Part shown: in pieces, positions 1 to 9,545 of the stretch
Layout: each line of letters starts with the position of its first letter
Numbering within the stretch: position 1 is the stretch's first letter
NCBI RefSeq assembly: GCF_900292075.1
Contig: NZ_OLMV01000002.1
Span: 310,001-374,000, forward strand
Length of the DNA: 64,000 nucleotides
Direction of reading: 5' to 3'
Origin: Microbacterium timonense
GTDB lineage: Bacteria; Actinomycetota; Actinomycetes; Actinomycetales; Microbacteriaceae
Translations under genes and position numbers: made by a program
The notes under the pieces: generated by a model
What the model saw: only the letters and a program-made list of their open reading frames with translations
Database searches by the model: none
What the model was told of the DNA's origin: nothing

Positions 1-1002
1 GCCGCCGTGGCGAACGCGGTGACCGGCTTCGAACCGGTCACGATGCTCGTCGACCCATCGAAGCTGGATCGTGCCCGGCGCATGCTCTCCTCCGACGTGG
101 AGCTCATCCCGGCGCCCGTCGACGAGTTCTGGTTCCGCGATCACGGTCCGACCTTCGTCGTCGACGACGATCGCCCCGGCGTGCTCGGCGCGGTCGACTG
201 GGTGTTCAACGGCTGGGGGGCACCCGAGTGGGCGTCCTGGACGAAAGCCGCCGAGCACGCGCGGTTCACGGCCGGCCTCACCGGTGCCGAGGTGGTCAGT
301 TCGCTGCTGGTCAACGAGGGCGGGGGCATCCACGTCGACGGTGAAGGCACCGTCCTGGTCACCGAGACGGTGCAGCTCGACCCGCGCCGCAATCCGTTCG
401 CCGACAAGGCGCGGGTCGAGGCGGAGCTGGCCCGGACCATCGGCGCGACGAAAGCGGTGTGGCTTCCGCGCGGCCTCACACGGGACTACGACGAGTTCGG
501 GACCAACGGCCACGTCGACATCGTCGCGACGATCCCGGCGCCGGGGCGGCTGCTGCTCCACGCGCAGCAGAATCCCGAGCACCCCGACTTCGCGGTGACT
601 CGTCGACTGCGCGAGCATCTGTCCGCGCAGACGGATGCCGCCGGCCGCCCCTTCGAGATCATCGACCTGCCCGCGCCAGGCACGCTGCGCGATCACGAGG
701 GCTTCGTCGACTACAGCTACGTCAACCACCTCGTCGTCAACGGCGGCGTGATCGCGTGCGGGTTCGGCGAGGATCGGGCCGACGCACAGGCCCGCGAGAT
801 CCTCGAGGAGGCCTACCCCGGTCGCCGCGCCGTCACCGTCGACGCGCGGCAGATCTTCGCCGGAGGCGGCGGCATCCACTGCATCACCCAGCAGCAGCCG
901 GCCCTGCGACCGGACCCGGATGAGCGCTCGGCGGCCGGGTCGTCGAGCGAGGCAGCGCCGGCGGCCGACACGGACCGCACCGCACCTGGAGAGGGCCGAT
1001 GA
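1..1002 (+). CDS. Agmatine deiminase, 5' end outside window
   Basis: Hydrolyses agmatine to N-carbamoylputrescine and ammonia (guanidino-modifying enzyme fold, cytosolic). The family blocks are all present: FRDHGPTFVV near the visible start, NGWG, NEGGGIHVDGEG, GHVD, and the C-terminal GGGIHCITQQQP carrying the catalytic cysteine. The frame is open from base 1 and the N-terminal strand expected before this point is missing, so the true start lies upstream; a GTG at position 7 is not a credible start. After the catalytic block there is a roughly 35-residue low-complexity Ala/Asp/Arg tail. The stop overlaps the next gene's start (ATGA), so the two are translationally coupled. Family assignment is secure; that agmatine is the substrate is inferred from the family. 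Confidence 0.9.
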   Translation, partial: AAVANAVTGFEPVTMLVDPSKLDRARRMLSSDVELIPAPVDEFWFRDHGPTFVVDDDRPGVLGAVDWVFNGWGAPEWASWTKAAEHARFTAGLTGAEVVSSLLVNEGGGIHVDGEGTVLVTETVQLDPRRNPFADKARVEAELARTIGATKAVWLPRGLTRDYDEFGTNGHVDIVATIPAPGRLLLHAQQNPEHPDFAVTRRLREHLSAQTDAAGRPFEIIDLPAPGTLRDHEGFVDYSYVNHLVVNGGVIACGFGEDRADAQAREILEEAYPGRRAVTVDARQIFAGGGGIHCITQQQPALRPDPDERSAAGSSSEAAPAADTDRTAPGEGR

Positions 1003-2729
1003 GCCGCCGCTACCCGGTGGTCGAGAAGACGATCGCGCAGCTGCGCGCCGATCTGGCGTCCGGCGCGGTGACCGCCGTCGAGCTCGTCGACGCCTACCTG
1101 GCCCGCATCGACGCCTACGACGCGCCGGGCACGGCCACCGCACTGAACGCCGTGGTCGTGCGCAATCCCGACGCGCGCGCCGAGGCCGCGGCATCCGATC
1201 TGCGCCGCGCCGAAGGGCGGGTGCTCGGGCCGTTGGACGGGATCCCCTACACGGCGAAGGACTCCTTCCTGGTGCGAGGGCTCACGGCGGCGGCAGGGTC
1301 CCCGGCGTTCGCCGACCTCGTCGCGCAGCGCGACGCCTACTCCATCGAACGTCTGCGTGCGGCCGGCTGCATCCTGCTCGGCCTCACGAACATGCCGCCG
1401 ATGGCCAACGGGGGCATGCAGCGTGGGCTCTACGGGCGCGCGGAGAGCCCGTACAACGCCGCCTACCTCACCTCCGCGTTCGGGTCGGGCTCGTCCAACG
1501 GCTCCGGCACCGCGACCGCGGCCAGCTTCGCCGCGTTCGGTCTGGGCGAGGAGACCTGGTCCAGCGGCCGCGCGCCCGCCTCGAACAACGCACTGTGCGC
1601 GTACACCCCGTCGCGCGGCGTCATCTCCGTGCGCGGGAACTGGCCGCTCGTGCCGACGATGGACGTCGTCGTGCCGCACACCCGCACCATGGCGGACCTG
1701 CTCGAAGTCCTCGACGCCCTGGTCGCCGACGACCCCGAGACACGAGGTGATCTCTGGCGCGCGCAGCCCTGGATCACGATTCCGGATGCCTCTACCGTGC
1801 GCCCCCCGTCGTACCCGTCGCTCGCGCCGGGCGATCCCGAGAGCGCCCGCGCGGCTCTGCGCGGACGACGCTTCGGTGTGCCGCGCATGTACATCGGCGC
1901 GGATCCCGACGCCGGCACGAACCCCGACGGCGGCATCGGCGGGCCTACCGGTACCCGCATCCACCCCCGGCCGTCGGTGCTCGCGCTGTGGCAGCGCGCG
2001 CGTCGTGACCTGGAAGCGGCCGGCGCCGAGGTCGTCGAGGTGGACTTCCCGGCCGTGACGAACTACGAGGGCGACCGGCCCGGTGCGCCGACGATCAAGA
2101 CGCGAGGGCTCGTCAGCGGGGCCTTCCTGCACCGCGAGATCGTCGACCTCTCGGCGTGGGCGTGGGACGACTTCCTGCGGGCCAACGGCGATCCGGCTCT
2201 CCACCGGCTCGACGACGTCGACGGGACCACGATCTTCCCGCATCCCGCCGGTGCGCTGCCCGACCGGTACACCGGCTTCGACGACGACATCGCCACCTAC
2301 CCCTCGCAGGTGCGCGACCACCCGTACCGGTCGTTCGCCGACATCCCCGAGATCGAGCACGGGCTGCCAGGCCTGGAAGAGACGCGTCGCGTCGATCTCG
2401 AGGAGTGGATGTCGCGGCTCGAGCTCGACGCCGTGGTCTTCCCGGCCGTCGCCGACGTCGGCCCGGCCGACACGGACGTGGACGAGGCATCGGCCGATCT
2501 GGGGTGGCGCAACGGCGTGTGGGTCGCCAACGGCAACCTCGTGATCCGCCACCTCGGCATCCCGACGGTGACCGTGCCGATGGGCACGATGGACGACATC
2601 GGGATGCCGGTGGGCCTCACGATCGCAGGGCGCGCGTACAGCGACAACGAGCTGCTGGCCTGGGCGGCGGCGTTCGAGGCACTCCGTCCCCGACGGACGA
2701 CTCCCGCCCGCACGCCGGAGCTCGGCTGA
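999..2729 (+). CDS. Amidase signature family hydrolase
   Basis: A 576-residue amidase-signature enzyme that hydrolyses a carboxamide. The catalytic Lys lies in PYTAKDSF (about residue 87). The Ser/Gly-rich loop GSGSSNGSGTA and the segment EETWSSGRAPAS occupy the positions of the cis-Ser and nucleophile Ser, although the usual GTDTGGSIR motif is degenerate. The central region is longer than in GatA. ATGA overlap with agmatine deiminase suggests one transcript; a plausible but unproven role is downstream processing of the carbamoyl product or a related amide. The family is clear; the substrate is unknown. Its stop lies inside a 27-bp tandem duplication. Confidence 0.85.
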   Translation: MSRRYPVVEKTIAQLRADLASGAVTAVELVDAYLARIDAYDAPGTATALNAVVVRNPDARAEAAASDLRRAEGRVLGPLDGIPYTAKDSFLVRGLTAAAGSPAFADLVAQRDAYSIERLRAAGCILLGLTNMPPMANGGMQRGLYGRAESPYNAAYLTSAFGSGSSNGSGTATAASFAAFGLGEETWSSGRAPASNNALCAYTPSRGVISVRGNWPLVPTMDVVVPHTRTMADLLEVLDALVADDPETRGDLWRAQPWITIPDASTVRPPSYPSLAPGDPESARAALRGRRFGVPRMYIGADPDAGTNPDGGIGGPTGTRIHPRPSVLALWQRARRDLEAAGAEVVEVDFPAVTNYEGDRPGAPTIKTRGLVSGAFLHREIVDLSAWAWDDFLRANGDPALHRLDDVDGTTIFPHPAGALPDRYTGFDDDIATYPSQVRDHPYRSFADIPEIEHGLPGLEETRRVDLEEWMSRLELDAVVFPAVADVGPADTDVDEASADLGWRNGVWVANGNLVIRHLGIPTVTVPMGTMDDIGMPVGLTIAGRAYSDNELLAWAAAFEALRPRRTTPARTPELG

Positions 2730-2775
2730 CGCCGGCGGACGCCGGAACTCGGCTGACGCCGGCGCACGCCGGAAG
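2709..2775. repeat. 27-bp tandem duplication over amidase stop codon
   Basis: Two near-identical 27-bp units (2709-2735 and 2736-2762, differing at two bases) followed by a partial third. Each full unit contains CTCGGCTGACGCCGG, so the amidase TGA at 2727-2729 is duplicated 27 bases downstream. It fills the short convergent gap with the MFS gene. Confidence 0.8.
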
Positions 2776-2789
2776 TCCGACCGCCGAGG

Positions 2790-4262
2790 TCAGCGGAGGT
2801 TCGAGCGCAGGTCCTCCCCCGCCTCGCCGATCGCCGCTGCAGCATCGGGTGCAGGCAGGGCCGCGGCATCCCCGTCGTCCGCCGCCGGCGGCGCCGCCGC
2901 GGCATAGGCGTCGGAGAGCTCACGATACGGCTTCGAGACGAAGGCGAGCAGCACGACCAGCAGCAGGACCAGGCTGGCACCGACGAAGGCCAGCGCGATG
3001 CCGCGCGCCTGGCCGTCGCCGAGCAGCCAGCCCAATGCGTTCTGGCCGTCCTGCGACTCCATGTACGGGATGAGCCAGAACTGCGCGAGCGGGCCGATGA
3101 TGAACGCCGAGATGGGCGCGGCGGCCGACTCGACGCTCGCGGCGAAGCCGAACACTCGGCCCTGCTTCTCGAACGGCACGACGCGCTGCACGATCGTCTG
3201 CTCCGAGGCCTCCGCGATCGGCATGAGCGCCATGAACACGAGGATGCCCAGCCCGTACAGCCACCAGAACTCGCGGATCGCGAACGTCATGCCCAGCAGC
3301 GCGATGCCGATGTTGACCAGGAGCATCGTGCGGACGGGGTTCTTGCCGAGACCGAACTTCGCCACGAGCGCGCCGCCGATGATGAACCCGAAGCTCGTCA
3401 CGCCGAGGACGATGCCCCACATCTCCACCGAGAAGAGCGTCAGCCCGTAGGGATCCATGAGGGCCATGAAGACGCCGCCCACGAGGTTGTTGAAGGTGGA
3501 GAAGAGGATCAGGGCGAGCAGGCCCGGAACCGCCATCACCGCGGGGATCACACCGCGGAAGCCGAAGCCCTGGGGCGCGGCACCCTCGACGTGGGCGACG
3601 CCGCGCTCGGGGATCGGCACGAACAGCAGGTGCACGAGGGCGATCGCGGTCGCGGCGATGGCGATCGCGGTCGTCCACCCCATGCCGAGCAGGCCTATCG
3701 ACAGACCCGAGAACACGCTGGTGACCATGAACGCGATGCCCTGGACCGCGCCGACCAGTCCGTTCGCGCGATCGCGGCGATCGGCGGGGACCAGCAGGGT
3801 CACGGTGGTGGACAATGCGATGTTGCGCAGGTTCTCCACCACGCCGCCGATGAGGATGACTCCGGCGAACGCCCAGAACCAGGGCCCGCCCCAGTCGAGC
3901 AGCGTGCTCTCAGGGAACGCCAGGTACATGGCCCCCGCGACCACGTAGGCGGTCAACGTCACGATGCTCGACAGGAGCATGACCGCCTTCTTCTTCATGC
4001 GGTCGACGATCACGCCGAAGACCACGCCGAAGACGGCGACCAGCAGCATGTACGACCCGCCGATGATGGCGGTGGCGAGCACCGACTGCGTCTCGAGGTA
4101 CACCCAGAAGGTGAGCGCGAACCACAGATAGCTCGTCGTGACGTTCGCCACGGCGGTGTTGACGAGCACCTGGTGGAACGCCCGCAGCGTGCGCGGGCCG
4201 GGCGCCTGCGGGAGGGACGGGTCGGTCGTCGGGGCGGCCCCGGAAGGGGTCGGCTGACTCAT
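2790..4262 (-). CDS. MFS transporter
   Basis: A 490-residue polytopic membrane protein with about 12 hydrophobic segments, a short hydrophilic N-terminus and an acidic/Ala-Pro-rich cytosolic C-terminus. The loop VIVDRMKKKAVM after the second segment matches the G-x-x-x-D-R-x-x-R/K signature between TM2 and TM3 of major facilitators. It is probably a proton-coupled exporter. The gene is divergent from a TetR regulator across a 115-bp gap carrying two copies of a TGT-N2-ACAC-Y-GT-N2-ACA motif, so TetR-controlled efflux is likely. The substrate cannot be read from sequence. Confidence 0.88.
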   Translation of the reverse strand: MSQPTPSGAAPTTDPSLPQAPGPRTLRAFHQVLVNTAVANVTTSYLWFALTFWVYLETQSVLATAIIGGSYMLLVAVFGVVFGVIVDRMKKKAVMLLSSIVTLTAYVVAGAMYLAFPESTLLDWGGPWFWAFAGVILIGGVVENLRNIALSTTVTLLVPADRRDRANGLVGAVQGIAFMVTSVFSGLSIGLLGMGWTTAIAIAATAIALVHLLFVPIPERGVAHVEGAAPQGFGFRGVIPAVMAVPGLLALILFSTFNNLVGGVFMALMDPYGLTLFSVEMWGIVLGVTSFGFIIGGALVAKFGLGKNPVRTMLLVNIGIALLGMTFAIREFWWLYGLGILVFMALMPIAEASEQTIVQRVVPFEKQGRVFGFAASVESAAAPISAFIIGPLAQFWLIPYMESQDGQNALGWLLGDGQARGIALAFVGASLVLLLVVLLAFVSKPYRELSDAYAAAAPPAADDGDAAALPAPDAAAAIGEAGEDLRSNLR

Positions 4263-4320
4263 GCGATGATTCTCCGGCGTGTGCGCGAGCAGGGGTGGAC
4301 GTGCGAGGGCCTAAGCTGAA

Positions 4321-4359
4321 TGTGGACACTGTTCACATTCGATGTTCACACCGTACACA
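4321..4359. promoter_or_regulatory. Paired operator sites between MFS and TetR genes
   Basis: Two 17-bp sites: TGTGGACACTGTTCACA (4321-4337, 7 of 8 palindromic positions) and TGTTCACACCGTACACA (4343-4359). Both fit TGTNNACACYGTNNACA. They lie 59-97 bases before the MFS start and just before the TetR gene, the position expected for an autoregulated divergent pair. The same motif recurs at 11312. Confidence 0.6.
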
Positions 4360-4377
4360 CGGGAGCGGGGAGGCGCA

Positions 4378-5052
4378 ATGACTTCACCCGCGCGCACGTA
4401 CCACCACGGCGACCTGCGTCGCGCGCTGGTCGACGAGGGGCTCCAGCTCGCGCGCACCGGTGGACCGGCATCCGTCACGCTCCGTGAGGTGACGCGGGCC
4501 GTGGGCGTCTCCCCCAACGCGGCCTACCGGCACTTCGCCGACCGCGACGCCCTCGTGCGCGCGGTCGCACGGGAAGCGCAGCTCGCCCTGGCCGCGGCGA
4601 TCAGCGATCGGGTCGCGAAGACCCCTCCCACCCTGCCGCCGGCGGATGCGGCGATCGAGCGCCTGCGCCGTGTCGGCCTCGCATACATCGACTTCGCCCG
4701 GGCCGAGCGCGGCTGGTTCGAGATCGCGTTCTTCACGCAGGACACCCACGCCAACAACGCCATCGTGACGCTCGACGACGAGGTCGTGGCCCCCTTCCGC
4801 CTGCTGATGGAGACGCTCGACGCCATGGTGGAGGCCGGCGCCCTCGACGCCGATCGGCGCCCCTTCGCGGAATGGGCCTGCTGGTCGGCCGTGCACGGGT
4901 TCGCCGACATCGCCGTGCACGGCCCGGTGCGGTGGCAGCCCGAGCCGGTCATCGACGCCCTCGCGGCATCCGTCGTGGAGGCCGCCATCACCGGCGTGCG
5001 CGGGGCGCCGGCCCCGCCCGCGACCGGCCGCGACCTCGGCGAATCCTCGTAG
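4378..5052 (+). CDS. TetR/AcrR family transcriptional regulator
   Basis: A 224-residue repressor. The N-terminal HTH spans roughly residues 10-55 (YHHGDLRRALVDEG, then SVTLREVTRAVGVSPNAAYRHFADRDALVRAVA). The C-terminal half is the helical ligand-binding and dimerisation domain. I start at ATG 4378, behind a good GGGAGCGGGGAGG ribosome site, rather than the in-frame ATG at 4342, which sits inside the operator. It is divergent from the MFS transporter, which it presumably represses. Its stop codon also forms the start of the -10 (TAGACT) of the following hydrolase gene. Confidence 0.9.
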   Translation: MTSPARTYHHGDLRRALVDEGLQLARTGGPASVTLREVTRAVGVSPNAAYRHFADRDALVRAVAREAQLALAAAISDRVAKTPPTLPPADAAIERLRRVGLAYIDFARAERGWFEIAFFTQDTHANNAIVTLDDEVVAPFRLLMETLDAMVEAGALDADRRPFAEWACWSAVHGFADIAVHGPVRWQPEPVIDALAASVVEAAITGVRGAPAPPATGRDLGESS

Positions 5053-5062
5053 ACTTCGGGCC

Positions 5063-5926
5063 ATGACAGGTCGCGGCGACCTCGCCGACACCCGCGCCGA
5101 TGCCTCGCCCGACGGGCCCGCGCCCACCCTGCTGCGCCGCGGACTGTGGTGGGCCGGAGACTACGCGTACGCCGTGCGGCAGCAGTTGGGGGTGCTCGCC
5201 CCACCGTGGGCGATCGGCCGACCACGCCCCACCCCGGCGGCCTGGCATCGTGGTGACGCCGAACGCCCGGAGATCTATCTGCTCCCCGGGGTCTACGAGC
5301 ACTGGACGTTCCTCCGCCCGCTCGGCGACGCCCTCGCCCAGGCCGGCCATCGCGTGCGCGTCCTTCACGGGCTGGGGGTCAATCGCCGGGGGATCGCCGA
5401 GACGGCCGATCGCCTCGCGCGACTGCTCGAGCGCCGGCCCGCGCCCGCGGCGGGGCGCGTGCTCGTGGCGCACAGCAAGGGCGGGCTCATCGGCAAGCAC
5501 GTCCTCGTGACCACGGGCGCGGCCGCCCGCGCCGCGGCGGCGGCCGCCGGCGGCGATGACCCGGCCGAGGCGGCGAGCACCGCCTCGCTCACCGGCGACC
5601 GACCGCTGGGCCTTCTCGGAATGGTGGCGGTGGCGACGCCCTTCGGAGGCTCGCGACTGGCGGGACTGTTCATCGACCCCAGCATCCGGGCGTTCCGCCC
5701 GCGCAACGCGACCATCGTCATGCTCGGCCGTGAGACTTCCGTCAACGGGCGCATCGTGTCGGTCTTCGGCCCGTTCGACCCGCATATCCCCGAAGGCAGC
5801 GCGCTGGACGGCGCGACCAACGTCCGCGTGCCGACGCCCGGTCACTTCCGCGTACTGGGGTCGGCCACGACGCAGCGTGCCGTCGTCGAGGGCGTCGCCC
5901 GTCTCGCACAGCCGTCGGCGGACTGA
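5063..5926 (+). CDS. Alpha/beta hydrolase (lipase/esterase-like)
   Basis: A 287-residue cytosolic hydrolase. VLVAHSKGGLIGK (about residue 135) is the nucleophile elbow with a Gly-to-His variant (H-S-K-G-G); the C-terminal GHFRVLGS holds a candidate catalytic His. An Ala-rich insertion near residue 155 separates the two. The likely promoter is TAGACT (5050-5055) seven bases before ATG 5063, implying a leaderless mRNA whose -10 overlaps the TetR stop. Substrate unknown. Confidence 0.75.
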   Translation: MTGRGDLADTRADASPDGPAPTLLRRGLWWAGDYAYAVRQQLGVLAPPWAIGRPRPTPAAWHRGDAERPEIYLLPGVYEHWTFLRPLGDALAQAGHRVRVLHGLGVNRRGIAETADRLARLLERRPAPAAGRVLVAHSKGGLIGKHVLVTTGAAARAAAAAAGGDDPAEAASTASLTGDRPLGLLGMVAVATPFGGSRLAGLFIDPSIRAFRPRNATIVMLGRETSVNGRIVSVFGPFDPHIPEGSALDGATNVRVPTPGHFRVLGSATTQRAVVEGVARLAQPSAD

Positions 5927-5945
5927 GCCTGGCGCCGCGGCCTGC

Positions 5946-6440
5946 TCAGCGACGGGCGGGCGGAGGGGGCGCCGACCCGGGCCGCCACACCAGCGTGTGG
6001 CCGGTCGCGGCGAACGTCTCGTTGCCTGCCAGCTTGCCGGTGGTCGTGGACTTCACCACGAAGCCGAGCGTCTCGTAGAACCCGCGCGCAGTGTTGCCGT
6101 CGAGGACTTCCAGTTCGACCGGCGCGTCCGCTCGCTCGAGGAAGTGCTCGACGAGCGCCCGGCCCACCCCGCGGCGATACAGGTCCGGGTCGACGTAGAT
6201 CCAGGTGATCTCTCCGCCGTCCTCGCCCACGCTGCCGGCGAGGAAGCCTGCGACGCGGCCGTCGAGTTCCGCCACCCACACCTCGTCGTCGAAGAGGCCC
6301 TCGTTCTCGTACGTCTCGGCGAGGGTGAGATAGGCGTCCAGAAGGCCCGCGCCCCGAAGCTCGTCCACGCGCGCGGCATCGTGGATGCGACTGACGGCAT
6401 CCCAGTCGCTCGCCCGGTACGGACGGATGCGGACCGTCAC
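5946..6440 (-). CDS. GNAT family N-acetyltransferase
   Basis: A 164-residue acetyltransferase that moves an acetyl group from acetyl-CoA to an unidentified amine. The fold signature is intact: VRIRPYRASDWDAV strand 1, VAELDGRVAGFLAG, WIYVDPDLYRRGVGRALVEH (acetyl-CoA P-loop R-R-G-V-G-R-A) and GFYETLGFVV near the C-terminus. I start at GTG 6440, which overlaps the stop of the upstream HNH gene (GTGA); the longer frame adds Arg-rich residues belonging to that gene's reverse context. Confidence 0.88.
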   Translation of the reverse strand: MTVRIRPYRASDWDAVSRIHDAARVDELRGAGLLDAYLTLAETYENEGLFDDEVWVAELDGRVAGFLAGSVGEDGGEITWIYVDPDLYRRGVGRALVEHFLERADAPVELEVLDGNTARGFYETLGFVVKSTTTGKLAGNETFAATGHTLVWRPGSAPPPPARR

Positions 6441-6808
6441 GGCGCGCCCCCGTCGATCGCGGTGATCGTCGCGCGCCACGCGGCGAGGACTTCGACGTGG
6501 CGCAGCAGGAAGGCCCGCTCATCCAGACGCTTGCGCCGCAGCCAGCCGGTGACCTCGTCGTTGCTCTTGCTGGCGTTGCAGGAACGACAGGCCGGCACGA
6601 CGTTCTCGAACGTGTACCTGCCGCCGCGGGAGATCGGCAGCACGCAGTCCTTCTGGAAGGGGCCCGCCTCGGTGCCGCAGTACGCGCAGGCGCCCCACGC
6701 TTCGAGCAGGGCCTGCCACTCCTGCGCGGTGAGGTCGTTGTCGGCGGCGGCGACCCGCCGCGCGCGACGTCGTGCGGCGCGCGCCCGCCTGGTCTGACTC
6801 AGCGCCAT
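6437..6808 (-). CDS. Small HNH endonuclease
   Basis: A 123-residue HNH-fold nuclease. After a basic N-terminus (QTRRARAARRRARR) come CAYCG, the HNH core DCVLPISRGGRYTFENVVPACRSC and NASKSND. The zinc-binding CxxC pairs are present; the first histidine of the core is replaced, so activity is uncertain. The start at ATG 6808 follows TACCCT six bases upstream on the minus strand, suggesting a leaderless transcript. It overlaps the GNAT gene by four bases. Such small HNH genes are common and mostly uncharacterised. Confidence 0.8.
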   Translation of the reverse strand: MALSQTRRARAARRRARRVAAADNDLTAQEWQALLEAWGACAYCGTEAGPFQKDCVLPISRGGRYTFENVVPACRSCNASKSNDEVTGWLRRKRLDERAFLLRHVEVLAAWRATITAIDGGAP

Positions 6809-6858
6809 GATGCGAGGGTACGGGCGCGGAACGCCGCGGGACGGCCGACGCACCGCGG

Positions 6859-7704
6859 TCACCGCGGGGTCGCCGCGACCTCGGGCTCGGGCTCGCCGTC
6901 GAGCAGCTTGTGGATGGTCGTGACGACGCCGTTGTCGAGGTTCGACGGAGCGGAGTACCGCGCCCGCGCCGCGACGTCGGGGTGGGCGTTGGCCATCGCG
7001 AACGAGAGGGCCGCGGCATCCATCATCTCCAGGTCGTTGAGGTAGTCCCCGAAGACAGCGGTCTGCTCGGGGGTGATGCCGGTGGCCGCCTGCAGGCGCC
7101 GCAGCGCCGCGCCCTTGTTCACGCCCTGGTTCATGACGTCGATCCAGTGCTGCCCCGAGACGACCACCTGGTGCGATGCCCGCAGGTCCTCCAGCGCCGG
7201 CGCGGTGGTCGCCGCATCGGCGAAGTCGAAGATCGCCGCCTTGAGCACTTGATCGTCCAGGCGCACGAGGTCGTCGACGATCTGCAGCTTCGCGTAGTAC
7301 TTCTCCGCCTCGGCGAGGAAGGGCGCATCCGCGCGCTCGATGTAGGCCGACCGCTTGCCGCACACGACGATGCCGAGATCCCTGCCCGATGCGACGAGCC
7401 CGCGCACGCGGGCGATCAGCGACGCCGTGAACGCGGCATCCATGGCGTCGGTGCTGATCTCGGTGTCGCCTTCGACGACGTACGCGCCGTTCTCGGCGAT
7501 GAAGACGGCGTCATCGAGGTGCCCGGCGAACGATCGCTGCAGCGTCGCCAGCTGCCGGCCGCTCGCCGGCGCGAAACGGATGCCGCGCTCGTGCAGCCGG
7601 TCCAGCAGCGGCCACAGATCGTCAGGAATGCGGCCCTCGCCGTCCAGCAGCGTGCCGTCCATGTCGACGGCGATCAGGCGCAGGTCGGGAGAGGGGAAGG
7701 GCAT
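6859..7704 (-). CDS. HAD superfamily (Cof-type) phosphatase
   Basis: A 281-residue haloacid dehalogenase-type phosphatase of class IIB. Motif I is AVDMDGTLLDGEG (nucleophile Asp about residue 14); motif II FAPASGRQ; Lys of motif III in NQGVNKGAALRRL; motif IV VFGDYLNDLEMM. The cap lies between residues about 85 and 190. The start is supported by GGAGGTGTC just before ATG. It probably dephosphorylates a sugar phosphate or flavin/pyridoxal phosphate. Substrate unproven. Confidence 0.88.
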   Translation of the reverse strand: MPFPSPDLRLIAVDMDGTLLDGEGRIPDDLWPLLDRLHERGIRFAPASGRQLATLQRSFAGHLDDAVFIAENGAYVVEGDTEISTDAMDAAFTASLIARVRGLVASGRDLGIVVCGKRSAYIERADAPFLAEAEKYYAKLQIVDDLVRLDDQVLKAAIFDFADAATTAPALEDLRASHQVVVSGQHWIDVMNQGVNKGAALRRLQAATGITPEQTAVFGDYLNDLEMMDAAALSFAMANAHPDVAARARYSAPSNLDNGVVTTIHKLLDGEPEPEVAATPR

Positions 7705-7823
7705 GACACCTCCAGCCTACGGTGGCGGTGCGGCTGCCGGATCGGGCGCATCTCACGGGCGCCGCACACCCCCGGTGAGTAACGCGTAACCCGCGCGCCC
7801 ACTGTCGCGAGTACGTTAGGGGC

Positions 7824-9518
7824 GTGACCGCTCCCGTCGATGCCACCGCCACTTCCGCCTGGGCGGAGCTCAGCTCGCTCCGCGACTCGTTCTCGCCCGA
7901 TCTGCGCGAATGGTTCGCGATCGATCCCCGGCGTGCCGAGCGGCTGAGCTTCGAAGCGGCCGACCTGCACGTCGACCTGTCGAAGAACCTCGTCACCGAC
8001 GAGATCCTGTCGGCGCTCGTGCGCCTGGCCGAGCAGACGGGCGTCGCCGAACACTACGCGGCCATGCTCCGGGGAGAGCACATCAACACCACGGAGGACC
8101 GCGCGGTGCTCCACACCGCCCTGCGCCGGCCGGCGGGGGCGCAACCGGCCCTCGTGGTCGACGGTCAGGATGTCGACGCCGATGTGCAGGCGGTGCTCAC
8201 CGCCATGACGGAGTTCGCCGACCGGGTGCGCTCGGGGCAGTGGAGCGGCGTGACGGGCAAGAAGGTCACGCACATCGTCAACATCGGCATCGGCGGCTCG
8301 GACCTGGGTCCCGTGATGGTGTCGGCGGCGCTCGAGCCGTATGCCACCGCCGGCATCCAGGCGCGGTTCGTCTCGAACATCGATCCCACCGACCTGGCGC
8401 AGAAGACGCACGACCTCGACCCCGAGACGACGCTGTTCATCGTCGCGTCCAAGACGTTCACGACCCTCGAGACGCTCACCAACGCGCGGCTGGCGCGAGA
8501 CTGGCTGTGGCGGGGTCTCCAGTCCTCGGGCGCCATCGGCGCGTCGGGCGGGCTCACCGACGAAGAGAAGACGGATGCCGTCGCCCACCACTTCGTCGCC
8601 GTCTCGACGGCGCTCGACAAGGTCGCCGCGTTCGGCATCGACCCCGTCAACGCCTTCGGGTTCTGGGACTGGGTCGGCGGACGCTACTCGGTGGACTCCG
8701 CCATCGGGCTCTCGCTCATGATCGAGCTGGGACCGGACGTGTTCCGCGAGTTCCTCGCCGGTTTCCACGCCATCGACGAGCACATGCGCACCACACCGCT
8801 GGAGCGGAACGTGCCCGTCCTCATGGGTCTGCTCAACATCTGGTACTCGAACTTCCTCGGCGCGCAATCGCACGCGGTGCTCCCCTACGCGCAGCAGCTG
8901 CACCGGTTCCCGGCCTACCTCCAGCAGCTGACGATGGAATCCAACGGCAAGTCCGTCCGATGGGACGGCTCCGCGGTGACCACCGAGACGGGCGAAGTGT
9001 TCTGGGGCGAGCCGGGGACGAACGGGCAGCACGCGTTCTACCAGCTGATCCACCAGGGAAGCAGGCTCATCCCCGCAGACTTCATCGCGTTCGCGAATCC
9101 GGCCTATCCGCTCACGGACGGTGACCGCGACGTCCACGGCCTGTTCCTCTCCAACTTCCTGGCGCAGACGAAGGCGCTCGCTTTCGGAAAGACCGCCGAA
9201 GAAGTCGAGGCGGAGGGGACGACCGGCCCGCTCGTGGCCGCGCGGACCTTCGCCGGGAACAAGCCGACGACCTCAATCTTCGCCCCCGCCCTGACCCCGG
9301 CGGTGCTGGGCCAGCTGGTGGCGCTGTACGAGCACATCACCTTCACGCAGGGCGTGGTCTGGGGTGTCAACTCGTTCGACCAGTGGGGCGTGGAGCTGGG
9401 CAAGCAGCTCGCCCTGCAGATCGCACCGGCCATCGAAGGGGACGAGGACGCGGTCGCCGCACAGGATGCCTCGACCCGATCGCTGCTGGCGTACTACGCC
9501 GCCCACCGCACGGCGTAA
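7824..9518 (+). CDS. pgi: Glucose-6-phosphate isomerase
   Basis: Interconverts glucose-6-phosphate and fructose-6-phosphate in glycolysis and gluconeogenesis. Its 564 residues match the usual bacterial/eukaryotic long form. Diagnostic segments: [12 protein letters not shown] (sugar-phosphate loop), [30 protein letters not shown] (active-site Arg region), the [12 protein letters not shown] signature and the C-terminal [14 protein letters not shown] with catalytic Lys. The start is GTG 7824, six bases after TACGTT, so probably leaderless. Monocistronic, divergent from the HAD gene. Confidence 0.96.
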   Translation: MTAPVDATATSAWAELSSLRDSFSPDLREWFAIDPRRAERLSFEAADLHVDLSKNLVTDEILSALVRLAEQTGVAEHYAAMLRGEHINTTEDRAVLHTALRRPAGAQPALVVDGQDVDADVQAVLTAMTEFADRVRSGQWSGVTGKKVTHIVNIGIGGSDLGPVMVSAALEPYATAGIQARFVSNIDPTDLAQKTHDLDPETTLFIVASKTFTTLETLTNARLARDWLWRGLQSSGAIGASGGLTDEEKTDAVAHHFVAVSTALDKVAAFGIDPVNAFGFWDWVGGRYSVDSAIGLSLMIELGPDVFREFLAGFHAIDEHMRTTPLERNVPVLMGLLNIWYSNFLGAQSHAVLPYAQQLHRFPAYLQQLTMESNGKSVRWDGSAVTTETGEVFWGEPGTNGQHAFYQLIHQGSRLIPADFIAFANPAYPLTDGDRDVHGLFLSNFLAQTKALAFGKTAEEVEAEGTTGPLVAARTFAGNKPTTSIFAPALTPAVLGQLVALYEHITFTQGVVWGVNSFDQWGVELGKQLALQIAPAIEGDEDAVAAQDASTRSLLAYYAAHRTA

Positions 9519-9545
9519 TCGCGCGCGCGGCGGCCGCCGCGTTCA

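Noticed and set aside
813-2552. 579-codon minus-strand ORF antisense to the amidase gene
   Set aside because: Composition is Arg/Gly/Val/His-rich with no domain; the plus-strand amidase is clearly real. High-GC shadow.
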